NCBI GenBank assembly: GCA_900313405.1
Contig: OMQY01000215.1
Span: 1 to 5,243, forward strand
DNA length: 5,243 bases
Reading direction: 5' to 3'
Source of the DNA: an uncultured Eubacteriales bacterium
GTDB taxonomy: Bacteria; Bacillota_A; Clostridia; Saccharofermentanales; Saccharofermentanaceae
Part shown: one piece after another, positions 1 through 4,278 of the stretch
Numbering within the stretch: the first letter of the stretch is position 1
Layout of the letters: the number at the start of each line of letters is the position of its first letter
Position numbers and translations under genes: made by a program
Notes under the pieces: model-generated
What the model saw: the letters and a program-made list of their open reading frames with translations, nothing else
Told to the model about the DNA's origin: nothing
The model's database searches: none

Positions 1-157
1 GTCTGCCCCACAGCTTATCAGTTGCTTCTGTGGTGCCCTCGAGGAACGACTCATCTCCTTCGTACTCAGTGTAGTTCTTCTGGATGAAGTCACGTACATT
101 GACTTCTTCCTTCCAAAGACGGCCCTGGAATGAGCCCCACTGCTCAAAATCTTTCAT
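1..157 (-). CDS. pflB: Pyruvate formate-lyase (formate C-acetyltransferase), N-terminal part, cut by window edge
   Basis: The enzyme converts pyruvate and CoA to acetyl-CoA and formate in the cytoplasm by a glycyl-radical mechanism and is the main anaerobic pyruvate branch of many Clostridia. Seen: 52 codons read leftward from the ATG at 157, beginning [18 protein letters not shown] and continuing [19 protein letters not shown] and then EATDKLWGR. The W-K-E-E-[VI]-[ND]-V-R-D-F-I-Q-x-N-Y-T-x-Y-x-G-D-E-x-F-L pattern is typical of PflB N-termini. The family is about 750 residues, so the catalytic cysteine pair and the glycyl-radical loop lie outside the window and cannot be checked. The start is supported by AAAGGA at 168-173, ten bases upstream. 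An out-of-frame ATG sits five bases after that site and ends within the pflB start. Divergent from the Nudix gene. Confidence 0.93.
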   Translation of the reverse strand, partial: MKDFEQWGSFQGRLWKEEVNVRDFIQKNYTEYEGDESFLEGTTEATDKLWGR

Positions 158-202
158 AGCATTTATTTCCTTTCTAAATTAGTTATCCTTTGCGGTACAG
201 AT

Positions 203-231
203 AATATACCAAAATGAAAATCGTTTTACAA
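203..231 (-). promoter_or_regulatory. pflB promoter (sigma-A type)
   Basis: Read on the minus strand, TTGTAA (226-231) is followed by a 17-base spacer and TATATT (203-208). The predicted start is near 196, leaving a leader of about 39 bases before the pflB ATG. The DNA further upstream (232-275) is strongly A/T rich, which suits an UP-element. The spacing and both hexamers are good matches; the transcription start itself is inferred. Confidence 0.6.
215..230. promoter_or_regulatory. cre-like (CcpA) pseudo-palindrome over the pflB -35
   Basis: The plus strand reads TGAAAATCGTTTTACA; on the pflB strand it is TGTAAA, ACGA, TTTTCA. The two six-base arms match at five of six positions around a central CG, as in catabolite-responsive elements. 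It carries one more base in the left half than the classical 14-base consensus, so it is a variant rather than a textbook site. It covers most of the pflB -35 and part of the spacer, where a bound repressor would block polymerase. CcpA control of pfl genes is known in some low-GC Gram-positives; its use here is inference. Confidence 0.4.
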
Positions 232-261
232 TACTAATTTGGAATAATTCTAAAAAAGATG

Positions 262-275
262 GTAAAAAATTTTAC
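262..275. repeat. A/T palindrome upstream of pflB
   Basis: GTAAAA and TTTTAC arms are separated by two A residues, a perfect 6-bp inverted repeat centred about 37 bases upstream of the pflB -35. The spacing is too tight for an RNA hairpin, so a dimeric protein site is the more sensible reading. In such A/T-rich DNA it could also be chance. Confidence 0.3.
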
Positions 276-341
276 TCTTTTTGCACATTTGCCTCAGTTA
301 ATGTAGCACGCTAAAGAATCACTGCGATAAACGACGATCTG

Positions 342-392
342 TGCTCCATATTCATACTGATGTGATAACATAAAACAAAAATGTTCGGAGCA
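342..392 (+). promoter_or_regulatory. Possible Shine-Dalgarno-sequestering leader fold of the Nudix gene
   Basis: TGCTCC (342-347) is complementary to GGAGCA (387-392), which contains the GGAG ribosome-binding core (387-390) six bases before the Nudix ATG. Nested inside, AACAT (367-371) pairs with ATGTT (381-385) around a nine-base A-rich loop. Folded together these would hide the ribosome site. The stems are short, bases 348-366 are an unpaired bulge, and no confident promoter was found upstream, so it is uncertain that 342-347 is transcribed. Confidence 0.22.
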
Positions 393-396
393 GTTT

Positions 397-1026
397 ATGA
401 GTACAGATGACAGGCTTATAGAGATCTCTCACGAGTTGCAGGCAATAGCCTCCGGCGGGATATTATATACCGATAATCATTTCACAAAGGACCGGTTCGA
501 GAATGTAAGGCGCCTCGCTGCCGAACTTCTGACAATGAGCACTGAGGGGCTCGAACTTCAGAAGGTGGAGGAGCTTTTCGAGGAGAATGACGGGTATCAG
601 ACCCCGAAGACAGAGACGCGGGCCGTAATACTCAACGACAAGGACGAAGTATTGCTCGTTCATGACCATGACGGCAAATGGGCTCTCCCCGGCGGATGGT
701 GCGACTACGATCAGACCATTATGTCCAACACCGTAAAGGAAGCACGGGAAGAGACGGGACTTACGGTAGAACCGTGGAGACTTGTTGCGGTGCATTACCA
801 TCGTAAGCGTAATAACCCGAAGTCATTCTTCAGCTGCATGAAACACTTTGTGCTGTGCAGACGCATCGAAGGCGAATTTGCCGCCAATGATGAGACGACT
901 GAGATGGCGTATTTTGCTTTGGATGCGCTGCCGGAGAACCTCAATACACACAAAGGCACAAAGGATCAGATAGCACTCTGTATCCGCGCCGCTCACGAGG
1001 AGCACTGGGAGGTCGAGGTCGACTGA
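397..1026 (+). CDS. Nudix hydrolase with N-terminal helical domain, CDP-choline pyrophosphatase-like
   Basis: A 209-residue cytoplasmic enzyme expected to cleave a nucleoside diphosphate linked to another group. Residues 1-62 are a helical region resembling the N-terminal Nudix_hydro domain (HELQAIASGGILYT then KDRFENVRRLAAELL). GYQTPKTETRAVIL (66-79) opens the Nudix fold, GKWALPGGW spans 93-101, and the Nudix box is 100-122 (G100 to L122) with metal-binding E115, E118 and E119 in KEAREETGL. Two box positions deviate: the seventh is Gln106 instead of Glu, and the Arg before the first catalytic Glu is Lys114. Domain order and the GYQTPK element match the group that includes a Bacillus cereus CDP-choline pyrophosphatase, but the substrate cannot be fixed from sequence. 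The ATG at 397 has CGGAG six bases upstream. It stands alone, divergent from pflB and convergent with the asparaginase gene. Confidence 0.88.
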   Translation: MSTDDRLIEISHELQAIASGGILYTDNHFTKDRFENVRRLAAELLTMSTEGLELQKVEELFEENDGYQTPKTETRAVILNDKDEVLLVHDHDGKWALPGGWCDYDQTIMSNTVKEAREETGLTVEPWRLVAVHYHRKRNNPKSFFSCMKHFVLCRRIEGEFAANDETTEMAYFALDALPENLNTHKGTKDQIALCIRAAHEEHWEVEVD

Positions 1027-1067
1027 GAAGCCGCGCAGGGAACCTTTAACCCTTGATCGCGACTTCT
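1026..1067. terminator. Imperfect hairpin at the Nudix/asparaginase convergent junction
   Basis: AGAAGCCGCG (1026-1035) pairs with CGCGACTTCT (1058-1067) at nine of ten positions, with one C-A mismatch. Inside it, AGGG (1037-1040) pairs with CCCT (1050-1053) around a nine-base loop. It starts at the last base of the Nudix stop codon and covers the last codons of the asparaginase gene. Neither strand has a run of T after the stem, so it is not a standard intrinsic terminator; it may still protect 3' ends or aid Rho-dependent ending for both genes. Confidence 0.35.
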
Positions 1068-1972
1068 GCCCACGCCCCTTCAAAAGGCATGTCGGCGAGC
1101 GCCGTAACTCCCGCATCCAAAAGCACCGTCGAACTCTCATACAGAGCATCCTTCTTCCCGATCTTGCGGGCCTTGGGGATCGGCGCCATGAACACCTTGT
1201 GACCGCACGAGACCGCGCGCGACACGAATACGGGCAACGTTACACTGTCAGCCGTACCGGAATGATAGCAATTGATGAGGACCGACCCGTATCCCTTGTC
1301 GCCTATTGCATCGAGCGGGAACGAGGGGGCTGCGGGAATGACCAGTATGTTGTCTTCCGGCGAGGTCTCGCGACTCAGAAAATCCACTGCAGGCTTTGCA
1401 AAGGCCGCAGCCGAATAATCGATCGACTCGTTATCATAACGCTTGTAGTCTCCCTTGATATCGGCGGACGTGATCTGCTGTGCGGGAACGAACGACGCCA
1501 TCCCGGTAAATGAATCATTATAGACAACTCCGAAAGTCTTGTTCCGGGTCTTCCCCTCGACCGCCGCATCAAGGATGCCGAGTGCCATCTTAAGATTGGA
1601 CTGGGCATCGGATCCGGCGGCATCCTGCGGCAACTTGCTCCCGACGATCACTACCGGGATCTTAAGGATCGACAGAGTCCTTACGGCAAGCTGGGCAAAG
1701 TAAGCCATCGAATCCGTACCGTGCAGGATCAGTATGGCATCGGGACGCTCGGAAGCGACTTCATCATATATCCCCTTGAGTGCCGTACGGTAATCATTAA
1801 GCGTGGCATTCTCGGATGAATAGTATGCGGGCGTTATTACGCGGTATTCCGGCCCTCTCATTATCTTCTCGAAAAAGCTCCTGTTAAACTTAAACTCTCC
1901 GAGCGACATAACCCCGTCACTTCCCGTGCGTGATGCGATCGTACCTCCCAAACATACTGCGAGTATATTCAT
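1046..1972 (-). CDS. Asparaginase/glutaminase-family protein (type I-like amidohydrolase)
   Basis: A 308-residue, probably cytoplasmic protein of the L-asparaginase family, which hydrolyses asparagine to aspartate and ammonia. Seen: the first family motif GGTIAS at 9-14 with nucleophile candidate T11; the second, LHGTDSMAYFA, at 83-93 with T86 and D87; GSKLPQ (111-116) and GSDAQSNLKMAL (120-131) where typical members have GSQxP or GAMRP and SDGxxN; and a C-terminal domain with INCYHSGTADS (233-243). Length fits the family core. By eye the active-site lysine expected between residues 160 and 170 is not present (FVPAQQITSAD). The start at 1972 is chosen because the motif-bearing protein begins MNILAVCLGGT and AGGGGGA lies six bases upstream. 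The frame stays open to an ATG at 2089, but that would add 39 residues encoded across the xth start and has no family support. There is no signal peptide. It is divergent from xth. Aspartate release is the default guess; the substrate is unproven. Confidence 0.85.
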   Translation of the reverse strand: MNILAVCLGGTIASRTGSDGVMSLGEFKFNRSFFEKIMRGPEYRVITPAYYSSENATLNDYRTALKGIYDEVASERPDAILILHGTDSMAYFAQLAVRTLSILKIPVVIVGSKLPQDAAGSDAQSNLKMALGILDAAVEGKTRNKTFGVVYNDSFTGMASFVPAQQITSADIKGDYKRYDNESIDYSAAAFAKPAVDFLSRETSPEDNILVIPAAPSFPLDAIGDKGYGSVLINCYHSGTADSVTLPVFVSRAVSCGHKVFMAPIPKARKIGKKDALYESSTVLLDAGVTALADMPFEGAWAEVAIKG

Positions 1973-1973
1973 C

Positions 1974-2002
1974 TTGAGTCCCCCTGCGGCGGATTTTATA
2001 GT
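1974..2002 (+). promoter_or_regulatory. xth promoter (sigma-A type)
   Basis: TTGAGT (1974-1979), a 17-base spacer and TATAGT (1997-2002) give a predicted start near 2009 and a leader of about 31 bases to the xth ATG. The -35 lies directly before the start codon of the divergent asparaginase gene. A second A/T-rich -10-like element, TATTAT at 2017-2022, lacks a good -35. Confidence 0.5.
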
Positions 2003-2017
2003 AAAATTTCTGTAGTT

Positions 2018-2046
2018 ATTATATGGCAAGAGGTGGAACATGAGAA
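2018..2046 (-). promoter_or_regulatory. Asparaginase-gene promoter (sigma-A type)
   Basis: On the minus strand TTCTCA (2041-2046) is followed by 17 bases and a perfect TATAAT (2018-2023). The predicted start is near 2011, with about 39 bases of leader to the ATG at 1972. The -35 falls in the first codons of xth. The -35 match is weak (four of six), the -10 is perfect. Confidence 0.45.
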
Positions 2047-2810
2047 TAGTCAGCTGGAACGTCAACGGTATCAGAGCCATCGCAGGCAAGGGCTTTGCAG
2101 ATGAAATCGCGAAGATGGATGCCGATATAGTATGTATTCAGGAGACAAAGGCGCAGCCGGATCAGTTAGGTCCCGGGATAACGGATCTTCCGGGCTACAA
2201 GAGTTATTTCCATTCAGCCGAGAAGAAGGGCTATTCAGGAACCGCCGTGTACACAAGAAGAGAACCGGTAAGTGTCAGCTTCGGGCTGGGAACGGACGAA
2301 TTCGATCACGAGGGACGTACCATCGTCTGTGACTACGGTGACTTTGTCCTGTTCAATATCTATTTCCCGAACGGCGGCAGAGGCGACGATTACGTCAAGT
2401 TCAAGTTAAGGTTCTACGACTGTTTCCTTGATCGGGTCAAAAAGCTTCAGGCCGAAGGCCGCGAGGTCATCTGTTGCGGAGACGTCAACACGGCTCACAA
2501 GGAGATCGATCTGTCTAACCCGAAGTCGAATTCCACCGTATCCGGATTCCTCCCCGAAGAGCGGGCATACATGGATAAGTTCGCGGAAGCAGGTCTTACC
2601 GACACTTTCCGTATGCTCTACCCCGACAAGCCCGAGTGTTATTCGTGGTGGTCGTACAAGACCCGCGCCAGGGAACGTAACGTAGGCTGGAGGATCGATT
2701 ATTTCTTCACGACTTCCGGACTTAATGAACGGGTTCGTGAATCAAATATGATGAGCGATGTGATGGGATCTGATCACTGTCCTATTTATCTCGACCTCGA
2801 TGTCGTATAA
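2040..2810 (+). CDS. xth: Exodeoxyribonuclease III (AP endonuclease, ExoIII/Xth family)
   Basis: A 256-residue cytoplasmic DNA-repair enzyme: it cuts 5' to abasic sites and removes 3' blocking groups or nucleotides in base-excision repair. All family motifs are visible: SWNVNGIRA (5-13) with N7; IQETK (33-37) with metal ligand E35; NIYFPNG (106-112) with Y108; GDVN (147-150) with D148 and N150; GWRIDYFF (216-223) with D220; and GSDHCP (243-248) with D245 and H246. Length is normal for the family, and no catalytic residue is missing. The ATG at 2040 begins the conserved MRIVSWN; AAGAGG (2028-2033) gives a six-base spacing, overlapping AGGTGG only three bases away. It is the first gene of a probable two-gene operon with the YhaM-like nuclease, whose start follows 28 bases after the stop. 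Confidence 0.96.
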   Translation: MRIVSWNVNGIRAIAGKGFADEIAKMDADIVCIQETKAQPDQLGPGITDLPGYKSYFHSAEKKGYSGTAVYTRREPVSVSFGLGTDEFDHEGRTIVCDYGDFVLFNIYFPNGGRGDDYVKFKLRFYDCFLDRVKKLQAEGREVICCGDVNTAHKEIDLSNPKSNSTVSGFLPEERAYMDKFAEAGLTDTFRMLYPDKPECYSWWSYKTRARERNVGWRIDYFFTTSGLNERVRESNMMSDVMGSDHCPIYLDLDVV

Positions 2811-2838
2811 TCAGTCCAAAAGATCAGGAGACGGAAAT

Positions 2839-3867
2839 ATGAGCAAGATCCTTTTCGCCGATATGAAGATCGGCAACACTTACAAGGCTACGGTACTGCT
2901 GACCGGAATCGTACAGAAGACGACCAAGACAGGCAAGAGTTATCTCGAGCTTGAACTGTCCGACGGAGAAGCGCGGATCACGGCGAAGATGTGGGATACG
3001 GTCAGGGAAACATTTCTTCATAAGGTCAATTCGCTTGTCGATGTCAGCCTCTATCCGAAGGATTATAACGGAGCCACGGATTACACGGTCAATGAAGTGT
3101 CGGCATGCATCGACAGGTCGCTTAAGATCGAGGACTTCATTATTAAGATACCTTATGACGTGAATACGCTTTTCGATAACATCATCAAGATGGTCAAGAG
3201 TTCACCCGACCCCAGGTTCGCATATGAATCAGAAGGTGAACAGACCATATCCGAACTTACGGTCAGGCTTCTCGAGAGATACAGGAATGACTATTCGACA
3301 TGGGCAGCCGCCAAGAGCATCCATCATGCGATATACGGAGGGCTCGTCTATCACAGTTTCAGGATGTGCACTTCCGCATATATGCTCTCCCGCGTATACC
3401 GGATCGCTGACCGCGAGATGCTCGTGTGCGGTGCGGCGCTGCATGACATAGGCAAACTGATCGAACTGAGTTCTGAACTCGGTGTTGCCGACTATACTCC
3501 TGCCGGCCGTCTATTGGGGCACGCATATATCGGAATGCGTATGATCGAAGATGAGAGCAGAGACGGTAATTATAATGAAGAGAGGATAAAGGTGCTCCTG
3601 CATCTGATCGCTTCCCATCACGGTCTCGGAGAATACGGTGCCATTACATATCCCGCCACTCTGGAAGCGGATATCCTGCATCAGATAGACGTTATAGATG
3701 CACATGCATACGAATATGAGACGGAACTCGTAAGTGTCACGCCGGGTGACACTTCAGATAAGAAGATCTTCGGACTTGACGGCAATACGATATACCGTCC
3801 GGCATACCTGACAGATGAGATAATGGCTATCCTTAACGATCCGGAGCTTTACTCGCCAAAGGGTTGA
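2839..3867 (+). CDS. yhaM: YhaM-family 3'-5' exoribonuclease (OB fold plus HD domain)
   Basis: A 342-residue cytoplasmic protein, close to the usual 310-340 of YhaM proteins, which are metal-dependent exoribonucleases that trim RNA 3' ends in Firmicutes. Residues about 5-90 form an OB-fold nucleic-acid-binding domain (YKATVLLTGIVQKTTKTGK, then LELELSDGEARITAKMWD). Residues about 135-310 are an HD domain: HHAIYGGLVYHS (162-173), the HD pair in LHDIGKL (H202, D203), GHAYIG with H228, ASHHG (H260, H261) and DILHQIDVIDAHAYEYE (278-294). The ATG at 2839 is preferred because AGGAG (2826-2830) lies eight bases upstream. An in-frame ATG at 2800 would overlap the xth stop, has no ribosome site and would add 13 residues lacking family character. 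A TATAAT at 2806-2811 over the xth stop lacks a good -35, so cotranscription with xth is most likely. An in-gene hairpin lies at 3732-3754. Convergent with the lipoprotein gene. Confidence 0.9.
   Translation: MSKILFADMKIGNTYKATVLLTGIVQKTTKTGKSYLELELSDGEARITAKMWDTVRETFLHKVNSLVDVSLYPKDYNGATDYTVNEVSACIDRSLKIEDFIIKIPYDVNTLFDNIIKMVKSSPDPRFAYESEGEQTISELTVRLLERYRNDYSTWAAAKSIHHAIYGGLVYHSFRMCTSAYMLSRVYRIADREMLVCGAALHDIGKLIELSSELGVADYTPAGRLLGHAYIGMRMIEDESRDGNYNEERIKVLLHLIASHHGLGEYGAITYPATLEADILHQIDVIDAHAYEYETELVSVTPGDTSDKKIFGLDGNTIYRPAYLTDEIMAILNDPELYSPKG
3732..3754 (+). repeat. Perfect 9-bp inverted repeat inside yhaM
   Basis: AAGTGTCAC and GTGACACTT flank the five-base loop GCCGG. The arms match perfectly and the loop size suits a stable RNA hairpin. 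It encodes the linker SVTPGDT after the last HD-domain motif, where protein constraint looks weak. The sequence after it is purine-rich with no T run, so it is not an intrinsic terminator. Confidence 0.6.
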
Positions 3868-3887
3868 AGACTTAACGTCACACTTTG
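3857..3887. terminator. Weak stem at the yhaM/lipoprotein convergent junction
   Basis: GTTGA (3863-3867) can pair with TTAAC (3872-3876) around AGAC, with one G-T pair, and CAAAG (3857-3861) can pair with CTTTG (3883-3887) outside it. It spans the yhaM stop and the last codons of the lipoprotein gene. Stems are short, and the following plus-strand bases are only moderately T-rich. Low-confidence shared 3'-end structure. Confidence 0.2.
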
Positions 3888-4141
3888 TAGATTATATTGT
3901 TCTCACTGAAGGAGACACTGCAGATATGACATCCGTCAGCTGTAGAGACTGTATTCTCTGACGGTATTGTTATGTTCTGAGCTTCTTCGTCCGCGGCCTC
4001 CTCTTCAGGAGCGATCGTGATCGACGTGATGTCGGAATGGTCATTATCGTCCGCCTTACCTGATGAACAGCCGCCTAAGGCTGCCAGGAGCATTGTTGCC
4101 ATGATCGTTATTATCGCTATTACTCTGATGGAGTATTTCAT
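3878..4141 (-). CDS. Small predicted lipoprotein with C-terminal CHIC motif, function unknown
   Basis: An 87-residue protein I do not recognise. Residues 1-24 are a lipoprotein signal: MKYSIR, a hydrophobic stretch about 7-22 and the lipobox LGGC with C25 as the lipidated cysteine, so it should be anchored to the outer face of the membrane. Residues 26-55 are an acidic, low-complexity linker (DDNDHSD, EEEAADEEA). The short patterns ITIAPEE (41-47) and ITIPSEN (57-63) resemble each other. The C-terminus holds DGCHICSVSF with C71 and C74 as a CxxC, ending in a hydrophobic IIYKV; the pair could form a disulfide or bind a metal, which is inference. The start at 4141 is chosen because AAGGGGG lies five bases upstream and it begins a normal signal peptide; in-frame ATGs at 4159 and 4168 have no ribosome site. 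Convergent with yhaM and downstream of gpmI on the same strand, but with its own promoter-like region. Confidence 0.75.
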   Translation of the reverse strand: MKYSIRVIAIITIMATMLLAALGGCSSGKADDNDHSDITSITIAPEEEAADEEAQNITIPSENTVSTADGCHICSVSFSENNIIYKV

Positions 4142-4165
4142 ATGATCCCCCTTGCACATATGATA

Positions 4166-4234
4166 CAAGCCGCTTGACTTGTCGTTTATCGTACCTTTCT
4201 GATACTAAGATATACGACTGTTGTCAGCGGCTTG
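4166..4234. repeat. Separated inverted repeat in the gpmI-lipoprotein gap
   Basis: CAAGCCGCT at 4166-4174 recurs as its reverse complement AGCGGCTTG at 4226-4234: nine perfect pairs, 51 bases apart, with a further GAC/GTC possible after a one-base bulge. The left copy is also its own small near-palindrome (CAAG, CCG, CTTG; 4166-4176). The right copy overlaps the predicted lipoprotein -35; the left copy lies in the predicted leader. It could be a paired operator or a large hairpin in read-through RNA from gpmI. There is no T tract behind it. Confidence 0.4.
4199..4227 (-). promoter_or_regulatory. Candidate promoter of the lipoprotein gene
   Basis: On the minus strand CTGACA (4222-4227) is followed by 17 bases and TATCAG (4199-4204). 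The -35 matches five of six consensus bases, the -10 four of six. The predicted start near 4192 gives a leader of about 50 bases. A weak -10 directly downstream of a tandem-repeat array fits an activator-dependent promoter. Confidence 0.35.
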
Positions 4235-4258
4235 CACCAAAGTTGTGTCAGAGTTGTA
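4215..4258 (-). promoter_or_regulatory. Four tandem 11-base units upstream of the lipoprotein promoter
   Basis: Read on the minus strand from 4258 down to 4215, the DNA divides into TACAACTCTGA, CACAACTTTGG, TGCAAGCCGCT and GACAACAGTCG. Three units carry ACAAC at the same register and the third carries GCAAG. The 11-base period is one helical turn, the usual spacing of direct half-sites for OmpR/PhoB-type response regulators. The last unit touches the predicted -35. The repeat is seen directly; the regulator is inferred. Confidence 0.4.
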
Positions 4259-4278
4259 AAATCTTATCTCTTGATAAG
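4257..4278 (-). terminator. Weak intrinsic terminator candidate of gpmI
   Basis: On the minus strand CTTATC and GATAAG (4263-4278) form a six-bp stem with the loop AAGA, followed by ATTTTA. The stem overlaps the last codons and stop of gpmI. With only two G-C pairs and a short T run, termination would be inefficient at best. Confidence 0.25.

Noticed and set aside
281..309. TTGCAC-17-TAGCAC as a promoter for the Nudix gene
   Set aside because: The -10 is a poor match (TAGCAC) and other -10-like strings nearer the gene lack a -35. No Nudix promoter could be called confidently.
158..396. A classical Rex (redox) operator in the pflB upstream region
   Set aside because: No TTGTGAA-N4-TTCACAA-like palindrome was found; only the cre-like element and an A/T palindrome are present.
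381..410. Nine-codon out-of-frame ORF overlapping the Nudix start
   Set aside because: It has no ribosome-binding site ahead of its ATG and consists of ordinary leader bases; treated as chance.
1973..2089. N-terminal extension of the asparaginase-family frame to an ATG at 2089
   Set aside because: It would run through the xth start and both promoters. The family motif GGTIAS begins just after the ATG at 1972, which has a good AGGGGGA site.
2806..2811. TATAAT over the xth stop codon as an internal promoter for yhaM
   Set aside because: No acceptable -35 at 16-18 bases and no extended -10; cotranscription with xth is simpler.
2800..2838. Earlier in-frame start for the YhaM-like gene
   Set aside because: It overlaps the xth stop with no Shine-Dalgarno sequence; the ATG at 2839 has AGGAG at eight bases.
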